Shown here piece after piece: positions 1 through 9,054 of a stretch of 57,475 nt of DNA (its first letter is position 1; each line of letters opens with the position of its first letter). The stretch lies in assembly GCA_002381695.1 (NCBI GenBank), contig DFXM01000020.1, positions 86,332-143,806 on the forward strand. Reading direction: 5' to 3'. Made by a program: the position numbers and the translations under genes. This stretch comes from Clostridium sp. UBA4108. GTDB taxonomy: Bacteria > Bacillota > Clostridia > Clostridiales > Clostridiaceae. The notes beneath the pieces were generated by a model that saw only the letters and a program-made list of their open reading frames with translations, did no database searches and was not told where the DNA came from.

Positions 1-92
1 ATAATATATAATTCTAAAATCAGCAACCATTTAGAACAAAGCCATTTATATAAATTATAACTATCAATTAAGTATTATTGAATTATGTATAA

Positions 93-121
93 TATGCATA
101 AAAATATGTATATTATGCATA
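93..121. promoter_or_regulatory. AT-rich repeated palindromic half-sites upstream of the amino-acid ABC operon
   Basis: The octamer TATGCATA occurs at 93-100 and again at 114-121. The 18 bases at 93-110 resemble the general ARG-box pattern (TNTGNATWWWWATNCANA) with two mismatches. It could be an operator for an amino-acid-responsive repressor such as ArgR, but AT-rich DNA produces such matches by chance. The rest of 1-256 shows nothing I recognise. Confidence 0.25.
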
Positions 122-256
122 TATATAAATAAAAAGCAAATGCGATATTCGTCGATAAACGTATATTATATTTGAGGTATTCAATGTAAAAAACTAGAAT
201 TGAAGAGGTTTACATAATAAAACTAAGATAAATATAAAAATATTTATACACAACTA

Positions 257-286
257 TTGCATAAATATGAGGATATGGTGTATAAT
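257..286 (+). promoter_or_regulatory. Sigma-A promoter of the amino-acid ABC operon
   Basis: TTGCAT at 257-262 and a perfect TATAAT at 281-286 are separated by 18 bases. Transcription would begin near 293, leaving a short leader of about 40 bases before the first gene. Confidence 0.6.
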
Positions 287-332
287 CATACCTATGTTAA
301 ATGTATAAATATAAATATTAGGGGGCTAGTTT

Positions 333-1148
333 ATGAAAGCAGGAGTTTTAAAAAAAATATTAGGAATTGTATTAGTGGGAGCTTTGTCTTTATCTCTTGT
401 AGCATGTGGAGGCAAAAAAGAGGACAAGCAGCTATCAGGGATAGAGAAGATAAAAGAAAGTGGGAAATTAGTAGTTGCAACAAGTGCGGATTATCCACCA
501 TATGAATTTCATAAAATAATAGATGGAAAAGATCAAATAATAGGCTTTGATATTGATATAGCAAGAGAAATTGCTAAGGATATGGGAGTAGAGCTTGAAA
601 TAACAGATATGGATTTTGATGGCTTGTTAATAGCACTTCAAGCTGGAAAAGCAGATATGGTGTTTGCAGGAATGACACCTACTCCAAAGAGACAAGAGAA
701 TGCATCTTTCTCAAAGATTTATTATGCAGCTGAGCACGGTATATTGGTAAATGCAGAAGATAAAGATAAAATTAATTCTATAGAAGATTTAAAAGGTAAG
801 AAACTTGGGGTTCAAAAAGGATCTATTCAAGAGGAAATAGCTAAGAATCAAATTCAAGGGGCTGAAATTAAAGCACTAGGAAAAGTAACTGACTTAGTTT
901 TAGATTTAAAGAGCGGAAAAGTTGATGCGCTTTTAATTGAGAAACCAGTAGCTGAATTTAATATTAAACAAAATAGTGGGATATCTCTTACAACAGTAGT
1001 TATAAAAGATGAAGAAGGTGGCTCTGCTATTGCCATGAAAAAAGGGGAAGCTGATTTAGTTAAAGAGGTTGATAAGACTATAGATAGATTAATAAGTGAA
1101 GGCAAGATAGATGAATTTGTTGTAGAAGCAAATAAACACCTAGAGTAG
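333..1148 (+). CDS. Amino-acid ABC transporter substrate-binding lipoprotein
   Basis: Extracellular solute receptor of a polar amino-acid importer (SBP_bac_3 family), 271 residues. Residues 1-24 are a lipoprotein signal peptide with the lipobox LVAC, so Cys25 would be lipidated and anchor the protein to the outer membrane face. The mature part opens with the typical GKLVVATSADYPPYEF and GFDIDIAREIA blocks, followed by GKADMVFAGMTPTPKR, where the Arg normally contacts the ligand carboxylate. The ATG follows an AGGGGG ribosome site. It is first in a three-gene operon with permease (23-base gap) and ATPase. The exact substrate cannot be read from the sequence; Arg, His, Gln or Cys/cystine are all possible. 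Confidence 0.93.
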   Translation: MKAGVLKKILGIVLVGALSLSLVACGGKKEDKQLSGIEKIKESGKLVVATSADYPPYEFHKIIDGKDQIIGFDIDIAREIAKDMGVELEITDMDFDGLLIALQAGKADMVFAGMTPTPKRQENASFSKIYYAAEHGILVNAEDKDKINSIEDLKGKKLGVQKGSIQEEIAKNQIQGAEIKALGKVTDLVLDLKSGKVDALLIEKPVAEFNIKQNSGISLTTVVIKDEEGGSAIAMKKGEADLVKEVDKTIDRLISEGKIDEFVVEANKHLE

Positions 1149-1170
1149 AGAGAATAAGGAGGAGGACAAC

Positions 1171-1863
1171 TTGGAATTAACTTTTAAATTTTTACCTGAG
1201 TACGTAAGTTATTTTATTAATGGTGCAAAAATAACAATATTATTAGCGTTCTTTACAGTATTATTTGGAACCATGCTAGGCATGATGATATGCCTTATGA
1301 AGACTGCTAAGTTTAAAGTTTTTGAATCAACAATGATAAGTAAATTGTTAAATATTATTGCCTCAATATATGTAGAATTTGTAAGAGGCACACCTGTCTT
1401 AGTTCAAATTTGGATAATATATATTGCATTGCCACAAGTTTTAGGTTTTGATTTATCAGGAATAGGTACAGGTATTGTGGCATTATCTCTTAATTCAGCA
1501 GCTTATGTTGCAGAAATAATTAGAGCTGGTATAGATTCCGTAGATAAAGGACAAGCTGAAGCTGCGAGAAGTTTAGGAATGAAACGAGCTTTAGTTATGG
1601 CACATATTATAATACCTCAGGCTGTTAAGAATATATTACCTGCCTTAGGAAATGAATTTATCACTATAATAAAAGAATCATCCATTGTATCAGTAATTGG
1701 AGTTGCAGAGCTTATGTATAACACTGGAACAGTTAGAGGTACAACCGCATTAGGATTAGAGCCACTATTAGTAGCAGCAGTAATATACTTTATACTAACA
1801 TTCACACTAACAAGAATTCTTGGTGTTGTAGAAAGAAGGTTGAAAGCTAGTGATTTACGTTAA
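1171..1863 (+). CDS. Amino-acid ABC transporter permease (HisM/GlnP type)
   Basis: Integral membrane subunit of the importer, 230 residues with about five hydrophobic segments. The EAA loop that docks the ATPase is visible at about residues 128-150 (AEAARSLGMKRALVMAHIII, then PQAV). The TTG start is chosen because AAGGAGGAGG lies 4-5 bases upstream. Only one permease gene is present, so it would act as a homodimer. Its last 14 bases overlap the ATPase start, consistent with translational coupling. Confidence 0.92.
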   Translation: MELTFKFLPEYVSYFINGAKITILLAFFTVLFGTMLGMMICLMKTAKFKVFESTMISKLLNIIASIYVEFVRGTPVLVQIWIIYIALPQVLGFDLSGIGTGIVALSLNSAAYVAEIIRAGIDSVDKGQAEAARSLGMKRALVMAHIIIPQAVKNILPALGNEFITIIKESSIVSVIGVAELMYNTGTVRGTTALGLEPLLVAAVIYFILTFTLTRILGVVERRLKASDLR

Positions 1864-2572
1864 TAATTTGCATAAGTATTTTGGAAACAATCAGGTATTA
1901 AAAGGAGTTAATGAGCATATAAAAAAGGGTCAGGTTGTAGTTGTAATTGGTCCCTCAGGTTCGGGTAAAAGTACATTCTTAAGATGCCTAAATAGGTTAG
2001 AGGAACCCACAGAAGGAGAAATAATTTTTGAAGGCACTAATATTATGGAAAAAGGAGTAAACATCAATAAGATTAGAGAAAACATGGGAATGGTGTTTCA
2101 GCAATTTAATCTTTTTCCTCATAAAACAGTGCTTGATAATATAACTTTAGCTCCTATGAAGGTAAAAAATAAATCAAAACAGGGTGCTATTAACAAGGCA
2201 ATGGAATTACTTGAAAAAGTTGGTCTTCATGAAAAAGCTAATGAATATCCTGCATCATTATCTGGCGGGCAAAAACAAAGGGTAGCTATAGCTAGAGCTT
2301 TAGCCATGGAACCAGATGTAATGTTATTTGATGAACCCACATCAGCATTAGATCCTGAGATGGTAGGTGAGGTTTTAAATGTAATGAAAAATCTTGCTAA
2401 TGATGGTATGACAATGGTGGTTGTTACTCATGAAATGGGATTTGCAAAAGAAGTGGGAGATAGAATTTTATTTATGGATGGAGGAAATATTGTGGAGGAG
2501 GGAACTCCAGAAGAAATTTTCAACAATCCAAAAAATCCGAGAACTATAGATTTTCTTTCAAAGGTATTATAA
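1850..2572 (+). CDS. Amino-acid ABC transporter ATP-binding protein (GlnQ type)
   Basis: Cytoplasmic ATPase energising the importer, 240 residues, the usual length of the polar amino-acid ATPase family. Walker A GPSGSGKST spans residues 34-42, followed by the Q-loop in MVFQQFNLFPH, the signature LSGGQKQR near 137, Walker B VMLFDEP near 158 and the switch His in VVTHEMGFA. The GTG start lies inside the permease gene. A strong terminator follows, so the operon ends here. Confidence 0.95.
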   Translation: MIYVNNLHKYFGNNQVLKGVNEHIKKGQVVVVIGPSGSGKSTFLRCLNRLEEPTEGEIIFEGTNIMEKGVNINKIRENMGMVFQQFNLFPHKTVLDNITLAPMKVKNKSKQGAINKAMELLEKVGLHEKANEYPASLSGGQKQRVAIARALAMEPDVMLFDEPTSALDPEMVGEVLNVMKNLANDGMTMVVVTHEMGFAKEVGDRILFMDGGNIVEEGTPEEIFNNPKNPRTIDFLSKVL

Positions 2573-2578
2573 TTTGAG

Positions 2579-2613
2579 CTCCATACCAGTACTTAATGGT
2601 ATGGAGTTTTTTT
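2579..2613 (+). terminator. Intrinsic terminator of the amino-acid ABC operon
   Basis: A perfect 10-bp stem (CTCCATACCA at 2579-2588, TGGTATGGAG at 2597-2606) with an 8-base loop is followed by seven T. Confidence 0.9.
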
Positions 2614-2629
2614 CAGGATAGATATTAAG

Positions 2630-2658
2630 TTTACAAGAGAAAAATGGTAAAATATATT
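2630..2658 (+). promoter_or_regulatory. Sigma-A promoter of the metallophosphatase gene
   Basis: TTTACA at 2630-2635 and TATATT at 2653-2658 are separated by 17 bases, immediately after the preceding terminator. Confidence 0.55.
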
Positions 2659-2725
2659 ATAAATGTTAATGTAGATTTCAGTGCCTAGAATATTTCATAA
2701 TACTATAAGTTTGAGGTGATAAATA

Positions 2726-4105
2726 ATGAAAATAAGAATATTACATACTAATGATATACATAGTAGGTTTGAAAATTTCTCTAAAATTGTAAGTAAAATA
2801 AAAGAGCTTAGAAATGAAAATACCATTATTTTGGATGGTGGAGATTTTAATGATTTTATGAGGCTGGAGCTTCAAGGTACTAAGGGGGAAGCTGGATGTA
2901 AACTTCTAGATCTTGCTAACTATGACGGAATTGTAGTAGGAAATAATGAAGGTTTCCAAGGAGAAGAAATTCTTGAAGTTATGGCGAAGACAAATCTAGT
3001 TCCATTTCTTTCTACTAATCTATATAAAAATAATACTAATGAAATTGAAGGATTAAAAAGAAGCATTATATTGGAAAGAGGGGGACTTAGATTCCTTATA
3101 ATTGGAGCTACACCACCTTTAAATGAGTTTTTTTCATTGCATAATATGTATGCATCAAATCCTATAGAAGAAATTAGAAGGGAGATTAAGAATAATAATG
3201 GAAAGTATGATATATGTATATTACTAAGTCATTTGGGCATAAAAGAAGATAGAGTTATTGCAGAAACTATAGAAGATATTCATATAATAATAGGTGGACA
3301 TAGTCATACTCTTATGAAAAAAGTAGAGTTAATAAATAATACTCTAATACATCAATCGGGAAATTATGGGAATTACTTAGGAATTCTTGATATTGATATT
3401 GAGAATAAGGCAATAAAGGATTTTCAGGGAGAGAATATAGATATTACAAATATAATAGAAGATGAAGAAATAATAAATCAACTTAAGATAGAGAAGGATA
3501 TAGCTCTACAAAACTTAAGCGAGCCTCTCTATGAAGTAGATGTTGATATTTGGCATGATGTAATTGAAGAAAATCCTATAACTAATCTTTTAGCAGATGG
3601 TTTGAGAGATGCAATTTCTTGCGACTTAAGTATAATTAATAGCGGAATTGTAAATGGAGGAGTGAGAAAGGGAGAAGTCTCTGATAAAAAATTATTAGAA
3701 ATAAGCCCATCTCCTTTAAATCCTACATATATGGAGATCAGTGGAAAGGATATAAAGGAAGCCCTAAGGATATCTCTTCAGTCAGAAATCTGTCTACAGG
3801 ATGGAAGAGGTCCAGGGTTCAGAGGTAGATACCTTGGAAGACTTCATGTGTCAGGAGCAATTATAGAACATGATGGAAGAGATATCTTAAGAGTAGCACT
3901 TGAAACTGGAGAATTAGAAGATGAGAAAATATATAGGGTTTCAACCTCAGATTATCTACAGAGAGGTACTGGATATTCTAGCTTAGCCAATAATAAAAAT
4001 GAAAAATATAATCAAGAATATACAAGAGATACTTTAAGAGAATATTTAAATAAAGGTGAATTTGTGAAAAACTGCTTTACAAATAGATGGATAAGGATAA
4101 AATAA
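2726..4105 (+). CDS. Metallophosphatase / 5'-nucleotidase family protein, apparently cytoplasmic
   Basis: Two-domain enzyme of the UshA/5'-nucleotidase family, 459 residues, predicted to hydrolyse nucleotides or related phosphoesters. The metal site motifs are in order: LHTNDIHSR at 6-14, DGGDFND near 38, GNNEG near 73, LLSHLG near 169 and GGHSHT near 191. The usual GNHE motif reads GNNE here, so the common catalytic His is Asn; I recall related YunD-like proteins with the same change, but I could not check this. The C-terminal 5'-nucleotidase domain (from about 285) includes NPITNLLADG and NSGIVNGGVR. No signal peptide or anchor is present, unlike secreted UshA. ATG is preceded by GAGGTGAT. 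Confidence 0.85.
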   Translation: MKIRILHTNDIHSRFENFSKIVSKIKELRNENTIILDGGDFNDFMRLELQGTKGEAGCKLLDLANYDGIVVGNNEGFQGEEILEVMAKTNLVPFLSTNLYKNNTNEIEGLKRSIILERGGLRFLIIGATPPLNEFFSLHNMYASNPIEEIRREIKNNNGKYDICILLSHLGIKEDRVIAETIEDIHIIIGGHSHTLMKKVELINNTLIHQSGNYGNYLGILDIDIENKAIKDFQGENIDITNIIEDEEIINQLKIEKDIALQNLSEPLYEVDVDIWHDVIEENPITNLLADGLRDAISCDLSIINSGIVNGGVRKGEVSDKKLLEISPSPLNPTYMEISGKDIKEALRISLQSEICLQDGRGPGFRGRYLGRLHVSGAIIEHDGRDILRVALETGELEDEKIYRVSTSDYLQRGTGYSSLANNKNEKYNQEYTRDTLREYLNKGEFVKNCFTNRWIRIK

Positions 4106-4153
4106 AATTAATCTTGTAGTAATTATGTGGATTTATTGATAAGGGAGGTAGGT

Positions 4154-4708
4154 ATGGTGAGAAGTGAAAAAGAAAGGATGTTAGCAGGAGAATACTATAA
4201 TGCAGGTGATAGTGTGCTAGTGGAAGAACGAGAGAAGGCAAGAGAGTTAACTTATGAATTTAACCACTCACGGCCTAGTGAAATAGAGAAAAGAAAGAAA
4301 ATTTTAAAACAGCTAATTGTTTCAAAAGGGTCTTTTTATATTGAACCACCCTTTAATTGTGATTATGGATACAATATTGAGGTTGGTGATAACTTCTATG
4401 CTAATTTTGGCTGTATTATACTTGATGTTAATAAAGTTCAAATTGGAGATAATGTATTATTAGCACCAAATGTTCAGATATATACAGCTACACATCCCAT
4501 AGAACCTGAGGAGAGGATAACTGGTAAAGAATTTGGACAGCCAATCATCATAGGAAATAATGTTTGGATTGGCGGAGGAACAATTATATGTCCAGGAGTG
4601 CGTATAGGAGATAATACAACCATTGGAGCAGGGAGTGTTGTCACTAAAGATATACCTAAAAATGTAATCGCAGCAGGTAATCCTTGTAAAGTAATCAGAG
4701 AGATTTAA
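4154..4708 (+). CDS. Maltose/galactoside O-acetyltransferase family (LacA/Maa, LbH fold)
   Basis: Acetyl-CoA dependent sugar O-acetyltransferase of the left-handed beta-helix (hexapeptide repeat) family. The N-terminal Mac domain (EKERMLAGEYYNAGD) precedes hexapeptide repeats such as IGDNVLLAPNVQIY and IGNNVWIGGGTIICPGVRIG. The catalytic His lies in the TATHPIEPEER block. I place the start at ATG 4154, behind AAGGGAGG at 4141-4148; this gives 184 residues, the normal Maa length. An in-frame GTG at 4127 has no ribosome site. The physiological acceptor is unknown. It lies 48 bases after the metallophosphatase and may be co-transcribed with it. Confidence 0.88.
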   Translation: MVRSEKERMLAGEYYNAGDSVLVEEREKARELTYEFNHSRPSEIEKRKKILKQLIVSKGSFYIEPPFNCDYGYNIEVGDNFYANFGCIILDVNKVQIGDNVLLAPNVQIYTATHPIEPEERITGKEFGQPIIIGNNVWIGGGTIICPGVRIGDNTTIGAGSVVTKDIPKNVIAAGNPCKVIREI

Positions 4709-4820
4709 TGAATTAAAATATAAAACATATGAAAGTAAAAGTTATGAAAATAGTATGGCAGATAGATAATTACAACCGCTATTTAGTATGTATTAAAAAT
4801 TTTATATAATATCTTTAGAT

Positions 4821-4855
4821 AATAAAAAAGGACTTTTATAAGTTCTTTTTTTATT
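4821..4855 (+). terminator. Intrinsic terminator after the acetyltransferase
   Basis: The stem GGACTT/AAGTTC (one G-U pair) is extended by flanking A and T runs, with loop TTAT and a T-rich tail. It closes the 2.7-4.7 kb unit. Confidence 0.75.
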
Positions 4856-5004
4856 GTTTATTTTGAAATATTGTATATTTTAAAATATTGTAGTTATTGT
4901 AAGAAATTCTTAAGAATTTTATTAAGTGTTATTTAAGATTTTATATTTATCATAGTAATATAAGAGCTTTGACAATTTTATATATTATGAATAGGGTGGT
5001 AATA

Positions 5005-5676
5005 ATGGTGAGGAAGAAGAGGATTAATAAATTCAGATTATTTATTTCTATAATAGTATTAGTTGTGTTTAACATAACATTGATCAGTAAGGTAAGTGAG
5101 TATATGTATAAAGATGTTAGTGCTAGTAGTAATGCACTTATGCTGGTAAATAAAGAAAATAATATAAAAAAGGATTATGAACCCCAAGATTTGGTAAAAA
5201 TAAATGTGAGGACTACTCCTAATATTACAGAGGAGGAGACTTACATGGCAAAGACAGCAGCTGATGCCTTAAAGAAGATGTTTGCTGAAGCTGAGGATGA
5301 AGGCGTACATTTATATGCACTTTCAGGATATAGATCTTATAATACACAAAAGGGGATATATGATAGAAATATTGAAGAAAAGGGATTTGATTATACTAGT
5401 AAGTATGTAGCTCAGCCAGGTCAAAGTGAGCATCAAACAGGACTTGCAATGGATATAACTAATGAAACCTATTCCTTAGATTCTAATGAAACTGCTGAAG
5501 GAGCATGGTTAGAAAAGAATTCTTATAAATTTGGATTTATATTAAGATATGATGATGGAAAAGAGGGTATTACCGGATATAATTATGAACCTTGGCATTT
5601 TAGGTATGTGGGCAAGAAAGAAGCAAAAAAAATCTTTGAGAGCGGTATAACTTTAGAAGAATATTTGGAGAAATAA
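5005..5676 (+). CDS. Secreted or anchored D-alanyl-D-alanine carboxypeptidase (VanY/LdcB family)
   Basis: Zinc peptidase that trims the terminal D-Ala of peptidoglycan stem peptides outside the membrane. An N-terminal hydrophobic segment (about residues 9-25 from this start) acts as signal or anchor. Zn and catalytic motifs are clear: SGYRSYNTQ, SEHQTGLAMDIT (SxHxxGxAxD) and EPWHFRYVG (EPWHxR). ATG 5005 is preferred because AGGGTGGT lies 5 bases upstream; upstream in-frame TTG 4969 and ATG 4987 lack one, which gives 223 residues. It sits 83 bases before a two-component system, the order seen in vancomycin-type cell-wall sensing loci, although no VanH/A/X genes are here. Confidence 0.88.
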   Translation: MVRKKRINKFRLFISIIVLVVFNITLISKVSEYMYKDVSASSNALMLVNKENNIKKDYEPQDLVKINVRTTPNITEEETYMAKTAADALKKMFAEAEDEGVHLYALSGYRSYNTQKGIYDRNIEEKGFDYTSKYVAQPGQSEHQTGLAMDITNETYSLDSNETAEGAWLEKNSYKFGFILRYDDGKEGITGYNYEPWHFRYVGKKEAKKIFESGITLEEYLEK

Positions 5677-5727
5677 TAAGATTAAAAGATAACAGGAGTT
5701 TTAAAATATAGAAAGTAAGATATAGGA

Positions 5728-5736
5728 TGATATAAT
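5728..5736 (+). promoter_or_regulatory. Extended -10 promoter of the response regulator-kinase pair
   Basis: TGATATAAT at 5728-5736 is a perfect extended -10 element; no good -35 is visible. Transcription would start near 5743, just before the GAGGAGTGATG ribosome site of the regulator. Confidence 0.45.
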
Positions 5737-5759
5737 GGTTTTATGAGGAGTGATGTAAA

Positions 5760-6467
5760 ATGAAATACAATGTATTAGTTGTAGATGATGATAAAGAAAT
5801 AGTAGATGCCATTGAGATATATCTTATGAATGAAGGATTAAATATATATAAGTCTTATGATGGATTAGAGGCACTAGAGCTGTTAGTAGAAAAAGATATA
5901 CACTTAATTTTGATGGATATAATGATGCCTAAGATGGATGGAATAAGAGCAACCCTTAAAATAAGAGAAGAAAAAAATATACCTATAATACTGATTTCTG
6001 CAAAATCAGAGGATACAGATAAAATTCTAGGACTTAATATGGGAGCAGATGATTATATTACTAAACCTTTTAACCCACTTGAGCTTATAGCTAGAGTTAA
6101 ATCTCAATTAAGAAGATATATAACTTTAGGAAATTTGAATAATATAAGCAATAATGACAGTGATGAAGTATTAAGGAGTGGAGGATTAGAAATGAACATA
6201 AATACTAAAGAAGTATTTATGGATGGAGAAAGTGTAAGGGTTACACCTATAGAGTTTAAAATATTAGAGTTACTTTTAAAAAATCAAGGAAGGGTATTTT
6301 CTATGGAAGAAATATATGAAAGAGTATGGAATGAACCGAGTTATAATGTAGATAACACAGTGGCAGTCCATATTAGAAGAATTAGAGAAAAAATAGAAAT
6401 AAACCCGAAGGATCCCAAATATTTAAAGGTGGTGTGGGGAATTGGATATAAAATCGAAAAATATTAA
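5760..6467 (+). CDS. OmpR/PhoB-family response regulator
   Basis: DNA-binding response regulator of 235 residues. The receiver domain (1-120) shows the acidic pocket VVDDDKE, the phosphoacceptor Asp in HLILMDIMMPKMDG and the Lys in DDYITKPFNP. The winged-helix output domain (about 140-235) ends with NVDNTVAVHIRRIREKI and WGIGYKI. It is phosphorylated by the kinase encoded directly downstream, with which it overlaps by 26 bases. Likely targets are cell-envelope genes, possibly the carboxypeptidase upstream; this is inference from position. Confidence 0.94.
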   Translation: MKYNVLVVDDDKEIVDAIEIYLMNEGLNIYKSYDGLEALELLVEKDIHLILMDIMMPKMDGIRATLKIREEKNIPIILISAKSEDTDKILGLNMGADDYITKPFNPLELIARVKSQLRRYITLGNLNNISNNDSDEVLRSGGLEMNINTKEVFMDGESVRVTPIEFKILELLLKNQGRVFSMEEIYERVWNEPSYNVDNTVAVHIRRIREKIEINPKDPKYLKVVWGIGYKIEKY

Positions 6468-8691
6468 TGAAGAAGTAATTGATGATATAGAAATGAAAAA
6501 AGACTATACCAGGATAACTATTGCAAAAATAATAGCCATGATAATTGCAGCTATGTTATTTTCAGTAATTTTTATATCTATTGATGACATTAAGAGTAAT
6601 AAAATAAACTTTGATAAAAATGGAGTATATTCATCACAATATGTAGGAAGTGACCTTCACAAATTCACAGAGAGAGTAGGATATTTAACAGAATTCTATA
6701 AAAACGAGGATTATATAAAAGATAAAAAGAATTTAGCTCAATGGGAGATAAAGCAAAAAAAGGATAGTTTTGAAGAGCAGCTAAATGAAGAATATTCCTC
6801 AGAGTCAAATAAAATATCAGCGAATTTCATAGGTACGGAACAGCAACTAGCTGCAGAACAAAGTAAAATTCGTCAAGAGTTAGAAAAAAAATATGAGAGA
6901 TCTGATGAAGAATTAGCTTCTCTAATTATAGAAGAGAAGTTATCTACTTTTAAAAGAGAAGTCACTGCATTAAGTTCTTATCCAAATTTGAAATATATAT
7001 CTTATGATAAAAAGAATAATATATGGCTTAGTAATTTTAAAACTGGAAATGAGGCCATAGAGGAACTAAAAAATTCAAGTAGGTTCTTTGGAGAGTATTC
7101 AATTATTGGAGGAGGTACCAATAAAAAATTATTTATAGATGGCGAATATATAAATAGAAATAAAGATGGAAGTATATTTGATTATGTTGCTCCTAATTTT
7201 GGATATGGTGACTTAAGTGAATTAATCATATATATAGGGATTCCAAAAGAATTAAGCGCTGGAGATGAGGTTTATAGCTCTTTTCAAAATTTTAATGAAG
7301 CTACGGCAATAGTAAATGGTGAAGTGAAAATTTTTATAGGTTCACTTATAGGACTAATTATTATGGTATTTATATTAAGGAATTTGAATAAGAAAGTGTG
7401 CTATATGAGCAGCTTGTTATTACGATTAAAACATACAAAGATAGAGATTAAAGGCTTCATATTAATGTCTTCTTGGATAATATATAATGTGTTTTATCAT
7501 TACAACTATTATGAGGGATATAGATTCAATATCAATATCAATAATATAGTTTTATTATCATTATTAGCCATAGTATGGTATTTAGTTTTTAAAGCATTAA
7601 TAATGAATTATAAAGATAATACTGTTCTTAAAGATAGTTATACCTTGAAACTTTGGGAATATGTAAAGATAGTTATGGAGAAGGGCTCCTTTGGGAAAAC
7701 TATATTTATAATCATGTCACTATATGTGATGATTTGCGTTGGAGTGACCTTTGTACTTGCAGGGATATTTGGCAATGGATTTGGAATTGCACTTGCATTT
7801 ATGTTTGATGTGGTAGCCACTTTAGTAGTTATATATGTACTATTTAAAGAATTTGCTTATTTAAATAAGATTATTTATGCAGCTAGAATGCTTTCAGAGG
7901 GAAAGCTTAATGACAATATAGAAGAACAAGGGCATGGAGCATTAAAGGGACTTGCGCATAGTATAAATAATTTAAAACAAGGACTAAGAAAATCTATTGA
8001 AAATGAAACTAAGAGTGAGAGAATGAAGACTGAGCTTATTTCAAATGTATCTCATGACTTAAAAACTCCACTTACTTCAATTATTAACTATGTAGATATA
8101 TTAAAAAAGCAAAATATAGAGCCAGAGGAAGCTAGAGCATATTTAGAGGTGTTAGATAAAAAATCTCAAAGGTTAAAGCTATTAATTGAAGATTTATTTG
8201 AAGCCTCAAAGGCAGCAAGTGGAGCTATGGAACTTACTTTAACTAAAGTGGAGGTAAATGCTCTATTAAATCAAACTCTAGGTGAAGCGGAAGGTAGAAT
8301 TAAAGAATCAGCTTTAGATTTTAAGGTTAATATGCCAAGTGAAAAAATATATATTGAAGCTGATGGGAGAAAAATCTGGAGAGTGTTTGAAAATTTAATA
8401 TCGAATATAATTAAATACTCTTTCCCTAACACTAGAGTATATATAGATGTAAATACTCAAGGGGAAAATGTATATATAACAATGAAAAATATTTCAGCTT
8501 ATGAATTAAATTTCGATGTAGAGGAAATAACAGAGAGATTTAAAAGAGGGGATGAATCTAGGCATACAGATGGTTCAGGATTAGGGCTTGCTATCTCAAA
8601 AAGTATTGTAGAGCTCCATGGTGGAAAATTCAATATAGAAATAGATGGAGATTTATTTAAGGTAATAGTAGAATTAAGAATATCAAAATAA
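6442..8691 (+). CDS. Large multi-spanning sensor histidine kinase
   Basis: Partner kinase of the preceding regulator, 749 residues, much longer than a classical VanS/PhoR. One TM near residues 24-46 is followed by a ~250-residue charged, partly coiled extracytoplasmic region. A block of about five further TM segments spans about 295-475, then a linker leads to the HisKA domain (SNVSHDLKTPLTSIINY, phosphoacceptor His538) and the ATPase domain (N-box NLISNIIKYS, G-box GSGLGLAISKS). TTG 6442 is used because AAGGTGGTG precedes it; the first ATG is at 6493 without a ribosome site. The combination of a large extracellular domain and a multi-TM block suggests that it senses an envelope signal, but no ligand domain is recognised. 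Confidence 0.9.
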   Translation: MDIKSKNINEEVIDDIEMKKDYTRITIAKIIAMIIAAMLFSVIFISIDDIKSNKINFDKNGVYSSQYVGSDLHKFTERVGYLTEFYKNEDYIKDKKNLAQWEIKQKKDSFEEQLNEEYSSESNKISANFIGTEQQLAAEQSKIRQELEKKYERSDEELASLIIEEKLSTFKREVTALSSYPNLKYISYDKKNNIWLSNFKTGNEAIEELKNSSRFFGEYSIIGGGTNKKLFIDGEYINRNKDGSIFDYVAPNFGYGDLSELIIYIGIPKELSAGDEVYSSFQNFNEATAIVNGEVKIFIGSLIGLIIMVFILRNLNKKVCYMSSLLLRLKHTKIEIKGFILMSSWIIYNVFYHYNYYEGYRFNININNIVLLSLLAIVWYLVFKALIMNYKDNTVLKDSYTLKLWEYVKIVMEKGSFGKTIFIIMSLYVMICVGVTFVLAGIFGNGFGIALAFMFDVVATLVVIYVLFKEFAYLNKIIYAARMLSEGKLNDNIEEQGHGALKGLAHSINNLKQGLRKSIENETKSERMKTELISNVSHDLKTPLTSIINYVDILKKQNIEPEEARAYLEVLDKKSQRLKLLIEDLFEASKAASGAMELTLTKVEVNALLNQTLGEAEGRIKESALDFKVNMPSEKIYIEADGRKIWRVFENLISNIIKYSFPNTRVYIDVNTQGENVYITMKNISAYELNFDVEEITERFKRGDESRHTDGSGLGLAISKSIVELHGGKFNIEIDGDLFKVIVELRISK

Positions 8692-8754
8692 CTAAATTCA
8701 CTATATAGTAGGTTAGAAAAATAAAATTTAAAAATATAAATAAGATGATACCAA

Positions 8755-8792
8755 AATAATAGTTCTAGATATTTTAGAACTATTATTTTTTT
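8755..8792 (+). terminator. Intrinsic terminator of the two-component operon
   Basis: Perfect 13-bp stem (8755-8767 with 8775-8787), 7-base loop and a T tail. The remaining gap to 9054 is AT-rich with no gene; a half-site ACTGAC at 8903-8908 resembles the downstream TetR operator. Confidence 0.85.
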
Positions 8793-9054
8793 GACGTTGC
8801 ATATATAATATTGAATTTTAAAGGGTAATATAGAAATAGATAGAATAATTAAGTAGTGATATAAAGTTTTGAAAATGTAACGGTGAATTTTCAAAAATAA
8901 TAACTGACGGTCTATAATAAATACCATTGCATATAAGAAAAGAACTTTATATTAAAATTAGAATCTAAAAATAATATATTAAATTTAATATTTCATAAGT
9001 TTTAAAATATAGATTATATAATTAAAGTAGAGTGTTTGGAGGTATTTTAAATAA

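Noticed and set aside
4969..4974. TTGACA as start codon/-35 for the carboxypeptidase
   Set aside because: No -10 at 16-18 bases and no RBS before the TTG; ATG 5005 with AGGGTGGT is better.
8499..8927. 142-codon minus frame over the end of the kinase
   Set aside because: Antisense to a clear ATPase domain, no ribosome site.
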